Below are positions 43,281 to 51,398 of a stretch of 64,000 nt of DNA, one piece after another. The notes beneath the pieces were generated by a model. It was not told the DNA's origin and did no database searches. It worked only from the letters and a program-made list of their open reading frames with translations. Both the position numbers and the translations under genes were made by a program. The stretch is from NCBI GenBank assembly GCA_963923035.1, contig CAWUKT010000031.1, positions 1-64,000 on the forward strand, given 5' to 3'. The stretch is from CAWUKT01 sp963923035. GTDB taxonomy: Bacteria; Bacteroidota; Bacteroidia; J057; JADKCL01. Positions within the stretch are counted from its first letter, which is position 1, and the number at the start of each line of letters is the position of its first letter.

Positions 43281-43680
43281 CGTATTCGACAAAATTTCTT
43301 TCAGTTTCGTAGAGAATCACCGACAATTCTTTTGATTCATCGATATGTGACCTCAATTTATTCCAAATTACTATTACGATATTTTCAGCCGTAGGGTTCA
43401 GGTCTTTGAACTCGTCGGTGTCAAGGTTGAGATTTTTGTGATCAAACCGGTCCTCTACTTCTCGCTTGATCAGGTCCCTCAGCACCTTCATGTCCATGAG
43501 ATAGCCCGTCTCGGGATCAATTTCCCCTTTCACCTTCACAATGAGCTCATAATTGTGTCCGTGATAATTGGGGTTGTTGCACTTTCCAAAAACTTCCCGG
43601 TTCCTTTCGTCCGACCATTTTGGATTATGCAATCGGTGGGCTGCGTTGAAATGTGCCTTGCGGCAAACAGTTACTTTCAT
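43270..43680 (-). CDS. queD: 6-carboxytetrahydropterin synthase / PTPS family
   Basis: A 136-residue enzyme converting dihydroneopterin triphosphate into 6-carboxytetrahydropterin, the QueE substrate, in 7-deazaguanine synthesis. Zinc-binding H15, H40 and H42 (FNAAHR, YHGHNY), catalytic Cys34 (GKCNNP) and the late ENIVIVIW/LYETERNFVEY blocks are present. I start at ATG 43680; in-frame upstream codons lack family features. It may also make biopterin-like products, since PTPS and QueD are hard to separate by sequence. Operon with folE, with which it overlaps. Confidence 0.9.
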   Translation of the reverse strand: MKVTVCRKAHFNAAHRLHNPKWSDERNREVFGKCNNPNYHGHNYELIVKVKGEIDPETGYLMDMKVLRDLIKREVEDRFDHKNLNLDTDEFKDLNPTAENIVIVIWNKLRSHIDESKELSVILYETERNFVEYDGK

Positions 43681-43725
43681 CACGGTATCTTTAACAAAGC
43701 GGGTATTATTTTGTTTAAATCCCAG

Positions 43726-45216
43726 ATGGCAAAAGCTAAACAACAACACTTCGCATCATCGAAATCCGACGTTCTGATCATCGGAAGTGGCATGGCGGGG
43801 CTGACCGCCGCCGCCCTCCTCGCTCAGCGGGGGCTAAAGGTACGTATTTTGGAGCAAAACTGGCTCCCGGGAGGGTGTTCCAGCTCCTATCCGCGCCACC
43901 ACTACGTTTTTGAAGCTGGTGCCACCACCCTGGTCGGACTCGATGAACACATGCCATTGCGCTACCTCGTCGACCAGACCGGCATCGAAATCGATGCCTG
44001 GAAATTGGACCTGCCCATGCAGGTCCACCTCGCCGACGGCTCGGTCCTCACCCGCTACCAGGATCTGGACCGGTGGATCGCCGAAGCCGAACAGCACTTT
44101 GGCCCAAAAGGCCAGCGGCCCTTCTGGGAAGAGGCCTTCCGCGTCTCCCAGTTTGTCTGGGAAAATTCGTTGAAACAGCTCGCGTTTCCTCCGACCCGAT
44201 TCCGGGACCTCGTGGCCGCCGCCAAAAATGCCAGTCTCAAGCAGGTCCGAAACCTGCCGGCCGCTTTCCGCTCCGTCGAGGCCATGCTCCGCAAGTATGG
44301 ATTGGACCAGGACCAGCGCTTCCGTGCCTTCGTCGACGAACAGCTGTTGATCACCGCCCAAAATTTCGCCCCGGAGGTCAATGTCCTGTTCGGTGCTGCG
44401 GCACTTTGCTATACGAATTACAGCAACTACTATGTTCCCGGTGGCATGGTGAACCTCGTCAATCCCATAGTGAACTACGTCAAATCGCAAGGGGGCGACG
44501 TCATGTTGCGGACTCCCGTGACCGCTGTGCACCACGATGGCGACCACTATCAGGTCGACACCAGGAAATCGGGATCCTTCCAGGCCCGCTACCTCATTTC
44601 CGCCATCCCCCTCAACAATACGCTGCCCCTGTTCAACGGCCAATTGGAGGGGAAATTCCGCAATAAGCTCATGAAATCGGATCAGCTCCGGTCGGCCTTT
44701 CAGATGGGGATTGCCTTCAAAAAGCACCAGGACCACCCAGTCATTCACCACCAGATCCATTTGTCTCCCAAACTGCCCGAAATCGACGCCTCCAGCATTT
44801 TCCTGAGCCTCAGTCACCCCGATGACACGACCCGCTGCGGAGAAGATGAAGCCGTGGCGAGCATCAGCACCCACGTGTTCGATCCCGAAGGCACTTTGAT
44901 TCAGAACAAGCAGTTGTTGGAGGAGAAAGTAGTGGAAGTGCTGGAGGAAAAGGGCTTTTTGAAGCGGGAGAATATCCTCTACCAGCACAGCAGCACCCCG
45001 GGAGGCTGGCAGAAGTGGACCGCGCGGGAATGGGGATTTGTCGGCGGTTATCCCCAGTACCTGTCGATCAAGCCGTGGATGATGAAGGATGCGCGTTTGG
45101 ATGGACAAAAGGCCTATATATGCGGGGATTCGACCTATCCGGGGCAGGGCATTCCCGGAGCCTGTCTGAGTGGAATCATCGCCGTAGAGAAGATGCGCCT
45201 GGACCACCGCATCTGA
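43726..45216 (+). CDS. CrtI-like FAD-dependent oxidoreductase (phytoene desaturase family)
   Basis: 496 residues from the ATG at 43726. The N-terminal Rossmann motif VLIIGSGMAGLTAAALLAQRG and the second block LEQNWLPGGCSSSY mark the CrtI/CrtD/CrtO and amine-oxidase superfamily. A C-terminal FAD-binding block (ICGDSTYPGQGIPGACLSG) closes the fold. Homologues act in carotenoid desaturation or as all-trans-retinol saturase-type enzymes in the membrane. No other crt gene is nearby, so the substrate is open. It is divergent from queD with a 45-bp gap, and its stop lies four bases before the first ArsR dyad. Confidence 0.85.
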   Translation: MAKAKQQHFASSKSDVLIIGSGMAGLTAAALLAQRGLKVRILEQNWLPGGCSSSYPRHHYVFEAGATTLVGLDEHMPLRYLVDQTGIEIDAWKLDLPMQVHLADGSVLTRYQDLDRWIAEAEQHFGPKGQRPFWEEAFRVSQFVWENSLKQLAFPPTRFRDLVAAAKNASLKQVRNLPAAFRSVEAMLRKYGLDQDQRFRAFVDEQLLITAQNFAPEVNVLFGAAALCYTNYSNYYVPGGMVNLVNPIVNYVKSQGGDVMLRTPVTAVHHDGDHYQVDTRKSGSFQARYLISAIPLNNTLPLFNGQLEGKFRNKLMKSDQLRSAFQMGIAFKKHQDHPVIHHQIHLSPKLPEIDASSIFLSLSHPDDTTRCGEDEAVASISTHVFDPEGTLIQNKQLLEEKVVEVLEEKGFLKRENILYQHSSTPGGWQKWTAREWGFVGGYPQYLSIKPWMMKDARLDGQKAYICGDSTYPGQGIPGACLSGIIAVEKMRLDHRI

Positions 45217-45220
45217 TCCA

Positions 45221-45236
45221 ATGAAACATTTTTCAT
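45221..45236. promoter_or_regulatory. ArsR operator dyad 1
   Basis: ATGAAACATTTTTCAT, an imperfect palindrome (14 of 16 symmetric) of form ATGAA-N6-TTCAT. Its form matches dyad 2 and the ATGAA/TTCAT arms known from ArsR/SmtB operators. Centre-to-centre distance to dyad 2 is 36 bp. Confidence 0.6.
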
Positions 45237-45256
45237 TTCTCGTCGTTAAACTACAA

Positions 45257-45279
45257 ATGAAGATATTTTCATATATTTG
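45257..45279. promoter_or_regulatory. ArsR operator dyad 2 and overlapping -7 box
   Basis: ATGAAGATATTTTCAT (45257-45272; 14 of 16 symmetric), overlapping TATATTTG (45272-45279), a perfect TAnnTTTG -7 box 17 bases before the arsR-type start. Binding here should block transcription, giving autoregulation. Confidence 0.65.
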
Positions 45280-45296
45280 ATTCTGTCCAGCCCTTT

Positions 45297-45596
45297 ATGA
45301 GTACCCCCAGCACAGAACAATTGGAACAAACGGCGTTCATCCTCAAGACGATCGCCCACCCCATGCGCTTGCGGATTGTTTGCCTCCTCGGTCAGCATGA
45401 GCAGCTCACGGTATCCGAGATCTGTGCCAAGGTCGAATGCGAGCAGTCCCTCGCCTCCCACCACCTCAATATTTTGAAATTGAAAGGCGTACTTGTCAGC
45501 GAGCGCAACGGCAAGAATATCCACTATTCTCTGGCCATGCCGCAAGTATTGGGCGTATTGGATTGCGTCGGCAATTGCAATGGCTCCGACGACTAG
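45297..45596 (+). CDS. ArsR/SmtB-family repressor with Cys pairs
   Basis: A 99-residue winged-helix repressor. The recognition helix is CEQSLASHHLNILK and the wing VSERNGKNIHYSL, both as expected. The ArsR alpha3 region is here SEICAKVEC, with C43 and C48, and the C-terminus has C90 and C94 (DCVGNC). C29 is also present. The ordered pairs suggest metal, arsenite or sulfur-species sensing, but they do not match the canonical ELCVCDL box, so the ligand is open. It lies behind paired operator-like dyads (autoregulation) and is followed after 61 bases by a Cys-rich-cluster protein. Confidence 0.85.
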   Translation: MSTPSTEQLEQTAFILKTIAHPMRLRIVCLLGQHEQLTVSEICAKVECEQSLASHHLNILKLKGVLVSERNGKNIHYSLAMPQVLGVLDCVGNCNGSDD

Positions 45597-45657
45597 AATT
45601 CTCCATTTCTTTTTCCCTCCTCTGGAAAATTTACCCTGCCCCTCTTAACTTGAGGCA

Positions 45658-46500
45658 GTGATCGATTATATCATCAATAAGGAATGTGACGTCAAAGCCG
45701 AACTGGGCATCCAGGGCCTGATCGACCTGGTGAAGTCCCGGAACCAGGCGGTATTGGTTTTTCGGAGCTTGTTGGAGCAAGGGAAAACAGAAAAGGAAGC
45801 GATGGACACCACTTTTGTGAGTCAAACGGTGGTGGTGGAGGGAGAAGATCAAATGCGGGAGATCAAAGTGCGGGACCTTTTTACCCAAACTAACCACCTC
45901 AAGCAGCTGGCTCCGATCTGCGCCGATTGCCCGCTCAACGCGGGCCGCGAGGCATTCGGTTGCTACCGCACCGTGCGCTACCCCATTTCTTCCGAAGCCG
46001 AACGCTGGCTCTCCGGCCTCGTCCACCAGGCCACCGAGCAGGGGCTGCCCCGCAGCATCCTCATCAAGTTCATCCTCGACGAGGAGATTCCCGGCGAATT
46101 TTTCCAGCGCCTCCGCCAGGATCCGCACCGCCGGTTCCTGGAATCCCAGGAGCCCTACGAAATCACGGTGGAGAAGAAATTGTTGAAGAAAACCAAGGTG
46201 ACCACCGACCAGATCCTCGACATGATGTTTGCGTTGGGGACGATGGAACGGACCCACCAGATGTTCCTGATATTTTTGAGTGGCGCGGTGGTGATCAGCG
46301 ATATCGAGCCCGATCCCCGCCTGTACACCAGCGATTTTCAGGCCGCTGCGATCAGCGGACAGGACGGCAAGGTGGACTATTGGCTGTTCCACCTTCCGCT
46401 CGCGCCGTCGGACGACGAGAGCATTGGCGACATTAAGGAATTCTTCCGCAATGTGTTTTCGGCCTTTGCCACGGCCCAGACCATCAGCATCGACTACTGA
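45658..46500 (+). CDS. Protein of unknown function with CxxC-x10-C cluster
   Basis: A 280-residue cytoplasmic protein with a GTG start at 45658. I do not recognise a family. Residues ~80-105 hold ICADCPLNAGREAFGCYR, with CxxC and a third Cys ten residues later, which looks like a metal or cluster site. The remainder is mixed alpha/beta, with charged helices. It follows the ArsR gene by 61 bp and may belong to its regulon. A weak box TAACTTGA 13 bases upstream could also start its own transcript. Its stop is three bases from the convergent e(P4)-type gene. Confidence 0.65.
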   Translation: MIDYIINKECDVKAELGIQGLIDLVKSRNQAVLVFRSLLEQGKTEKEAMDTTFVSQTVVVEGEDQMREIKVRDLFTQTNHLKQLAPICADCPLNAGREAFGCYRTVRYPISSEAERWLSGLVHQATEQGLPRSILIKFILDEEIPGEFFQRLRQDPHRRFLESQEPYEITVEKKLLKKTKVTTDQILDMMFALGTMERTHQMFLIFLSGAVVISDIEPDPRLYTSDFQAAAISGQDGKVDYWLFHLPLAPSDDESIGDIKEFFRNVFSAFATAQTISIDY

Positions 46501-46503
46501 GGT

Positions 46504-47280
46504 TTATTCGAAGCTGCGGAGTTTTTCCATTTTCACCTTGTCTTCCGTCTTCATGTCCAGTCGCTTATAATCGTAAAGCGCGCTCTCCCACGAACCGTAG
46601 CAGGGATTGGGGATGATGATAAAGTCCACTCCGAAGCGGTGGGCATTTTCCTCGACCAGGTTGTGCCGTTCACTCACCGATTTCCCTTCAAAATCTTCAC
46701 TAAAGTCGTTCATGTTGTCCCCAAAGAACATGATGATGGTATGGTCTTCCTCGATGGCCTGGCGCCGGGCTTCCTTGTTGGAATCGTCGGTGCGGAGGTA
46801 GAAATGATCGGCATCGACCTGGGGAAAATCCAGTTTCTTCATATTGGCCATGGTCGGTTCCAATTGAGCAGCCTTGCGGTTGGAGACATAAAAGATGTCC
46901 ACGCCCTGTTGGTCGGCGTACTTGAGGAATCCCACGCAGCCGGGAATCGAATCGGCCTCTTCCCGTTCCACCCAGCGCTTCCAATCTTCACTCGAATATC
47001 CTTTGTCTTCCTTGATTTGGTAGCCGGAATAGGGGCTGTTGTTGAGGCAGGTCTCGTCGAGGTCCAGGACAATGCAGGGCGGCTGCACATAGCGGTAGCG
47101 GAGCTTGACTTCGAGGCTCACGCGGGCCACATTGTACGCCTGGAAGGCCAGCGCGCGGTATTCGGAGGCACTTTGGTACCAAATGGCCGATTGCAGCAGG
47201 TCCTTTTGGTAATTGGTCTTGCAACTTCCGAGGGCGATCAGCAGACCAAGGGCAAACAGGAAGGGTTTTAGGTGTTTCAT
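46504..47280 (-). CDS. e(P4)-type 5'-nucleotidase / acid phosphatase lipoprotein
   Basis: A 258-residue lipoprotein of the HAD class. Signal peptide with lipobox IALGSC (C20). HAD motif I is VLDLDETCLNN, motif II FYVSNRK (serine) and motif IV MFFGDNMNDF, all present. In Haemophilus the P4 lipoprotein dephosphorylates NMN and nucleotides in the outer membrane for uptake of NAD-precursors. It stands alone, convergent with the Cys-cluster gene. The family is confident, the substrate inferred. Confidence 0.88.
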   Translation of the reverse strand: MKHLKPFLFALGLLIALGSCKTNYQKDLLQSAIWYQSASEYRALAFQAYNVARVSLEVKLRYRYVQPPCIVLDLDETCLNNSPYSGYQIKEDKGYSSEDWKRWVEREEADSIPGCVGFLKYADQQGVDIFYVSNRKAAQLEPTMANMKKLDFPQVDADHFYLRTDDSNKEARRQAIEEDHTIIMFFGDNMNDFSEDFEGKSVSERHNLVEENAHRFGVDFIIIPNPCYGSWESALYDYKRLDMKTEDKVKMEKLRSFE

Positions 47281-47432
47281 CGTGGGGAAGTGGTTTCGGT
47301 GCTTGGATAAATCGGGGGGAAATTACGTTTTTCTTGTGAGTTGGGTGTTAAAGGAAAGGGGGAATTGGATGAATTCTAATCAATCTCATCCGGATATTCT
47401 TTGATTTCCCGCACAAGTCCCACCCAAACCAA

Positions 47433-47440
47433 TATCTTTG
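47433..47440 (+). promoter_or_regulatory. -7 box of TetR-like gene
   Basis: TATCTTTG, an exact TAnnTTTG, only four bases before the ATG at 47445. If used, the mRNA would be almost leaderless. No convincing -33 box is seen 19 bases upstream. Confidence 0.4.
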
Positions 47441-47444
47441 TGGT

Positions 47445-48077
47445 ATGGAAGAAAAAGCGAAGTTGATCCAGGCCTACAAAGACCTGACCCTCGAAAAAGG
47501 TCAGTTTCCCGTGTCCATCTTTGCCGTTTGCGAAAAGGCAGAGGTGCCCCGCCCTCAATTCCAGCAGCACTTTGGAAATTTTGGCCAAATGCAGCAAGCC
47601 ATCTGGGAGGATTATTTTTACTCCACCATCCGGACGATTGAAGGGGCCGACCAGTACGCCGAGTACATGGTCCGGGAAAAACTGCTCGCTTTTTACTTCA
47701 CCTTTCTGGAAGTCCTCGGCCAGGACCGCGAGTTTGTGAAGATGTTTGAGAGGCAAATGGGCGTTTGGAACTACAATCCCGAGTGCCTGGAAGCCATGAA
47801 ACCACTCTTTCTGGCCTATTTGACGGAGTTGGTGGAGGAAGGAAAAGCAACGGAAGAAATCGCGGAGCGCTATGTATTGGGCGGGGATTATCCTGGCTGG
47901 CACTGGCCGCAGTTCCTTTACCTCATCAATTTTTGGATGCGGGACAAAAGCAGTGGCTTCCAGCGGACCGATCAGGCCGTCGAAAAGGCAGTCAACATGG
48001 GCTTTGACATCATGGGCCGAAATGTGCTTGACTCCGTATTTGACTTCGCCCGTTTCGCATTCACCAACAAGCGTTAA
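47445..48077 (+). CDS. TetR-family transcriptional regulator
   Basis: 210 residues. Helix-turn-helix region at ~15-45 (FPVSIFAVCEKAEVPRPQFQQHFGNFGQMQQAIW), which has the typical TetR pattern with F after the recognition helix. The C-terminal ~150 residues are all helical and hold a ligand pocket by family analogy, with an unusually Trp-rich loop (GGDYPGWHWPQFLYL). It is divergent from the e(P4)-type gene (164 bp). No regulated operon is obvious, and the ligand is unknown. Confidence 0.8.
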   Translation: MEEKAKLIQAYKDLTLEKGQFPVSIFAVCEKAEVPRPQFQQHFGNFGQMQQAIWEDYFYSTIRTIEGADQYAEYMVREKLLAFYFTFLEVLGQDREFVKMFERQMGVWNYNPECLEAMKPLFLAYLTELVEEGKATEEIAERYVLGGDYPGWHWPQFLYLINFWMRDKSSGFQRTDQAVEKAVNMGFDIMGRNVLDSVFDFARFAFTNKR

Positions 48078-48184
48078 AACCGACTTTTTCAGATTCAAAG
48101 GTTGGTTATTCAACCGTTATTGGCTAAATTTCATCTAATTCTGCCTATTTGCAGACTACGGAACACGTTCGAAATCAAGTTTTT

Positions 48185-49084
48185 ATGAAGTCCACTCGAC
48201 GAAACGTTTTTTTGGGGCTATTCTTTTTAATCACATTTGCCACCCTCAATCTCGGTTTGAAAGGTCAAATTCTGAAAAATGTGACCGATCCGATCAAGAA
48301 AGCCGGCAATACCGTCACCCAACCCATCAAAGACACGCGGGAATCCGTCAAAGAAATTTCCCAGCCTGTCAAAGATGTCCGCAATGCCAAGCGTGAAGTG
48401 ACCCAGCCGGTGACAGATGTCAAGCGCGAAGTCGACGGCTTGCAAAGCGATGTCAAGCGGGTGGAAAGTGATGTGGATCGCCTTAAGGGCGATGTCAGCA
48501 ATACCCGGAGCAATGTGCGCAACCGTACCCGCAGCAACAAAGACGATGGTACTTCGGCCGCCTCCGGCGCCGATGATTCCGCCCGCGACAAGGCCCGGGC
48601 CGATTCGGTCTACAAGAGCCGCATGCGGACCGGGACCAAGGTCAAAAATGACCAGGCGACTCCGCCGCCCACCCGTACCGTCGAGGCCGACAAGTCCATC
48701 TCGGGATCCAGAACCGTTTTGCTGCCGCCGAGCACCATCAAGGCCCGGCCCCGCCAGCCCGACTATACCTACAACCAGATTGGGGAGTCGCGTCCGGCGA
48801 CCATGCGGCCCGGCTACCAAAGCAGTCCCGCCAAATCTGCGATTGACCGCGCGGAATTTGACATCGAAACCATCGAAGAATTGTTCTCGGCCGCGATTTG
48901 GACCGGCCCGGACAGCGTTCATACGGCCCGTTCCATCGACTATATGCTCGGCGAATTGCGGACCGACATCAACGACATCAAGCGGCGCGATCCTGATTGG
49001 GATACCATCTTGTACGAAGACAAGTACCGCAAGTGGCGGGCCCTCTACCGCCGCAATACCGAACCCGAAAGCATTTTCGAATAG
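48185..49084 (+). CDS. Secreted coiled-coil protein of unknown function
   Basis: 299 residues from ATG 48185 (an earlier in-frame start has no signal). A signal peptide (MKSTRRNVFLGLFFLITFATLN) is followed by ~75 residues of tandem D/V/K-rich units (PVKDVRN, PVTDVKR, DVKRVES, DVDRLKG) with a long amphipathic helix of heptad character. Next comes a basic/Ser-rich disordered region (TPPPTRTVEAD) and a helical C-terminus (residues ~230-295, EELFSAAIWT). It may be a periplasmic or cell-wall linker. No family is recognised. It has its own terminator. Confidence 0.7.
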   Translation: MKSTRRNVFLGLFFLITFATLNLGLKGQILKNVTDPIKKAGNTVTQPIKDTRESVKEISQPVKDVRNAKREVTQPVTDVKREVDGLQSDVKRVESDVDRLKGDVSNTRSNVRNRTRSNKDDGTSAASGADDSARDKARADSVYKSRMRTGTKVKNDQATPPPTRTVEADKSISGSRTVLLPPSTIKARPRQPDYTYNQIGESRPATMRPGYQSSPAKSAIDRAEFDIETIEELFSAAIWTGPDSVHTARSIDYMLGELRTDINDIKRRDPDWDTILYEDKYRKWRALYRRNTEPESIFE

Positions 49085-49103
49085 GAAAATTCACTTTCCA
49101 ATC

Positions 49104-49133
49104 AATCCCGGCTGTGACCGCACAGCCGGGATT
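49104..49133 (+). terminator. Terminator after coiled-coil gene
   Basis: Perfect 13-bp inverted repeat AATCCCGGCTGTG / CACAGCCGGGATT with a 4-base loop, followed by GTTATTTTGG. It ends just 13 bases before the start of the next ORF. Confidence 0.85.
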
Positions 49134-49146
49134 GTTATTTTGGGGC

Positions 49147-49500
49147 ATGTTGCTCCACCAGGAACTCAATTGGCCGGAGGCTTGGAAGCCCTTGCTGCGC
49201 GCCCTCGACGAGGCCGGCTGGTGGCCCGAAGCAGAGCTCGATGCTCCTGACTGGGCCGTCAGGCCCATTCTTCGCTTGCGCAACGAGTTGGGGCATTGCT
49301 GCCACCTGGCATTTTTTCGGGAGCCAATTTGGTGCGGAAATTCCCGGCAGCAAGCCGGGTTGACCATCGCCGGACTCAGCCGAGAGTACCCGGAGAGCCG
49401 TGCTGCTGCCGAACAGACCACCTTATTGCTCACGACCGACTGGGAAAGCCAGGTAGAAGAGTGGATTGGGACGCTTGCGGTCCACCCTTTTGAAACTTGA
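49147..49500 (+). CDS. Small hypothetical protein
   Basis: A 117-residue protein from ATG 49147. Pro/Trp/Glu-rich: MLLHQELNWPEAWKPLLRAL, then two Cys (HCCH) and a CG. It resembles no family I know. It lies just after a terminator with a possible weak box TTATTTTG directly ahead, so it may be leaderless. Its coding-type amino-acid composition and tight spacing to the transketolase gene (68 bp) favour a real gene. It is cytoplasmic, with no TM or signal. Confidence 0.5.
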   Translation: MLLHQELNWPEAWKPLLRALDEAGWWPEAELDAPDWAVRPILRLRNELGHCCHLAFFREPIWCGNSRQQAGLTIAGLSREYPESRAAAEQTTLLLTTDWESQVEEWIGTLAVHPFET

Positions 49501-49568
49501 CAAGATGTTCATAAACAATCCTTTCCACTTTCATTTCCTTTATCGTATTTTCGCCGCAAATCAGTAAC

Positions 49569-50426
49569 ATGAACAAGGTCACTTCGATCGCTGAATTGCA
49601 GGAAATCTCCACCCAGGTCCGCCGGGACATCCTTCGGATGGTCCACGCCGTCCAGTCTGGCCACCCAGGCGGCTCCCTTGGATGCACTGAATTCTTCGTC
49701 AGCCTTTACTTCAACCAACTGGACCACGACCCCACCAACTTTGCGATGGACGGAGTCGGCCAGGACGTTTTTTTCCTCTCCAATGGCCATATCTCCCCGG
49801 TTTGGTACAGCGTACTGGCCCGGTCGGGATACTTCCCCGTGGAGGAACTCGCCACTTTCCGCAAGATCGACTCGCGGCTCCAGGGGCACCCCGCCACGAA
49901 AGAAGGGCTGGAAGGCGTCCGCGTCGCTTCGGGCTCGCTGGGACAAGGCATGAGCGTGGCATTGGGAGCGGCCCTCGCCAAGCGTCTGAACAAGGACGAC
50001 AAATTGGTCTACTCCCTCCACGGCGACGGTGAATTGCAGGAAGGGCAGATCTGGGAGGCCGTCATGTTTGCTGCCCACCACAAGGTCGACAACCTCATCG
50101 CGACCATTGACCGGAACAACCAACAGATCGACGGGAATACCGAAGATGTCATGGCCTTGGGTGAATTGCGGCCCAAATTCGAGGCCTTTGGCTGGGAAGT
50201 GCTGGATATGGACGGGCACAATTTTGAAGACATTTTTGCAACGTTGGAAAAAGCCCGGAGCCTCACCGGCCAGGGCAAGCCGATCTGCATCATCATGAAT
50301 ACCGTGATGGGTCAGGGAGTCGATTTCATGTCGGGGACCCACAAATGGCACGGAAAAGCTCCCAACGATGAACAATTCGCCACCGCAATGGCACAACTTC
50401 CCGAAACCAAATTGGGTGATTACTGA
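49569..50426 (+). CDS. Transketolase, N-terminal (TPP-binding) subunit
   Basis: A 285-residue pyrophosphate-domain subunit of a two-gene transketolase. It includes the substrate/TPP loop HAVQSGHPGGSLG and the GDGELQEGQ..A motif with Mg/TPP binding, ending TNWHGKAPNDE-like HKWHGKAPNDE. With the C-terminal subunit it moves two-carbon units between sugar phosphates in the pentose phosphate and Calvin-type pathways. The C-terminal gene starts six bases later. Split transketolases occur in archaea and several bacteria. Confidence 0.93.
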   Translation: MNKVTSIAELQEISTQVRRDILRMVHAVQSGHPGGSLGCTEFFVSLYFNQLDHDPTNFAMDGVGQDVFFLSNGHISPVWYSVLARSGYFPVEELATFRKIDSRLQGHPATKEGLEGVRVASGSLGQGMSVALGAALAKRLNKDDKLVYSLHGDGELQEGQIWEAVMFAAHHKVDNLIATIDRNNQQIDGNTEDVMALGELRPKFEAFGWEVLDMDGHNFEDIFATLEKARSLTGQGKPICIIMNTVMGQGVDFMSGTHKWHGKAPNDEQFATAMAQLPETKLGDY

Positions 50427-50432
50427 TAGAGG

Positions 50433-51395
50433 ATGATGAAAAAATACGAATCCATCGGAAAGAAAGACACCCGCTCAGGATTTGGGCAGGGCTTGTTGGA
50501 GTTGGGGCGGAACAATGAAAATGTCGTGGCCATGTGTGCGGACCTGACGGGTTCGCTCAAGATGACCGACTTTCAAAATGAGTTCCCCGATCGCTTTTAC
50601 CAGGTCGGCATCTCCGAAGCCAATATGATCGGCCTCGCGGCCGGTCTCACCATTGGCGGGAAGATTCCCTTCACGGGTACCTTCGCGAACTTCGCGACCA
50701 GCCGCGTCTACGACCAGGTCCGTCAGTCGGTCGCCTACTCAGGCAAAAACGTCAAAATTTGCGCTTCCCACGCGGGCCTCACCCTCGGGGAAGACGGTGC
50801 CACCCACCAGGTGCTGGAAGACATCGGCATGATGCGGATGTTGCCGGGCATGGCCGTGATCGTTCCCTGCGATTACCACCAGACCCGCCTCGCCACCCTG
50901 GCCGTGGCCGAACACCAGGGGCCGGTTTACCTCCGCTTTGGCCGTCCGAAATGGGATATTTTCACCCCGGCCGAGGACCCCACCTTTGAGATCGGCAAGG
51001 CCCAATTGCTGGCCGAAGGGACGGACGTCTCGATCTTTGCCTGTGGCCACCTCGTTTGGAATTCGTTGAAGGCCGCCGAGGTCCTGGCCGAAGAAGGAAT
51101 TTCCGCCGAAGTCATCAATATCCACACGATCAAGCCCTTGGACGAAGCCGCCATTCTGACCAGCGCCCGCAAGACGGGAGCCGTCGTATCGGCTGAAGAG
51201 CACATGCGCAACGGAGGTTTGGGAGATGCAGTGGCCCAGGTATTGGGACGCTTTGCCCCGACCCCGCAGGAATACGTAGCGGTGAATGACAAGTTTGGGG
51301 AGAGCGGAAAGCCCGTGGAACTCCTCGACAAATACGGTCTGAGCGTCGCCCACGTCGTGGAAGCCGCCAAAGCTGCGATCGCCCGGAAGGCCTGA
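50433..51395 (+). CDS. Transketolase, C-terminal subunit
   Basis: 320 residues. The Pyr and C-terminal domains are present: ADLTGSLKMTDF, FYQVGISEANMIGLAAGLTIGGK (the Glu of the TPP pyrimidine site lies in SEAN), the middle GEDGATHQVLEDIGMM, and a transketolase_C domain (~195-315) with VINIHTIKPLDE and EEHMRNGGLGDAV. It starts six bases after the N-subunit stop, so the two are co-translated. A second ATG is 3 bases later. It is convergent with a T9SS gene. Confidence 0.93.
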   Translation: MMKKYESIGKKDTRSGFGQGLLELGRNNENVVAMCADLTGSLKMTDFQNEFPDRFYQVGISEANMIGLAAGLTIGGKIPFTGTFANFATSRVYDQVRQSVAYSGKNVKICASHAGLTLGEDGATHQVLEDIGMMRMLPGMAVIVPCDYHQTRLATLAVAEHQGPVYLRFGRPKWDIFTPAEDPTFEIGKAQLLAEGTDVSIFACGHLVWNSLKAAEVLAEEGISAEVINIHTIKPLDEAAILTSARKTGAVVSAEEHMRNGGLGDAVAQVLGRFAPTPQEYVAVNDKFGESGKPVELLDKYGLSVAHVVEAAKAAIARKA

Positions 51396-51398
51396 TCG

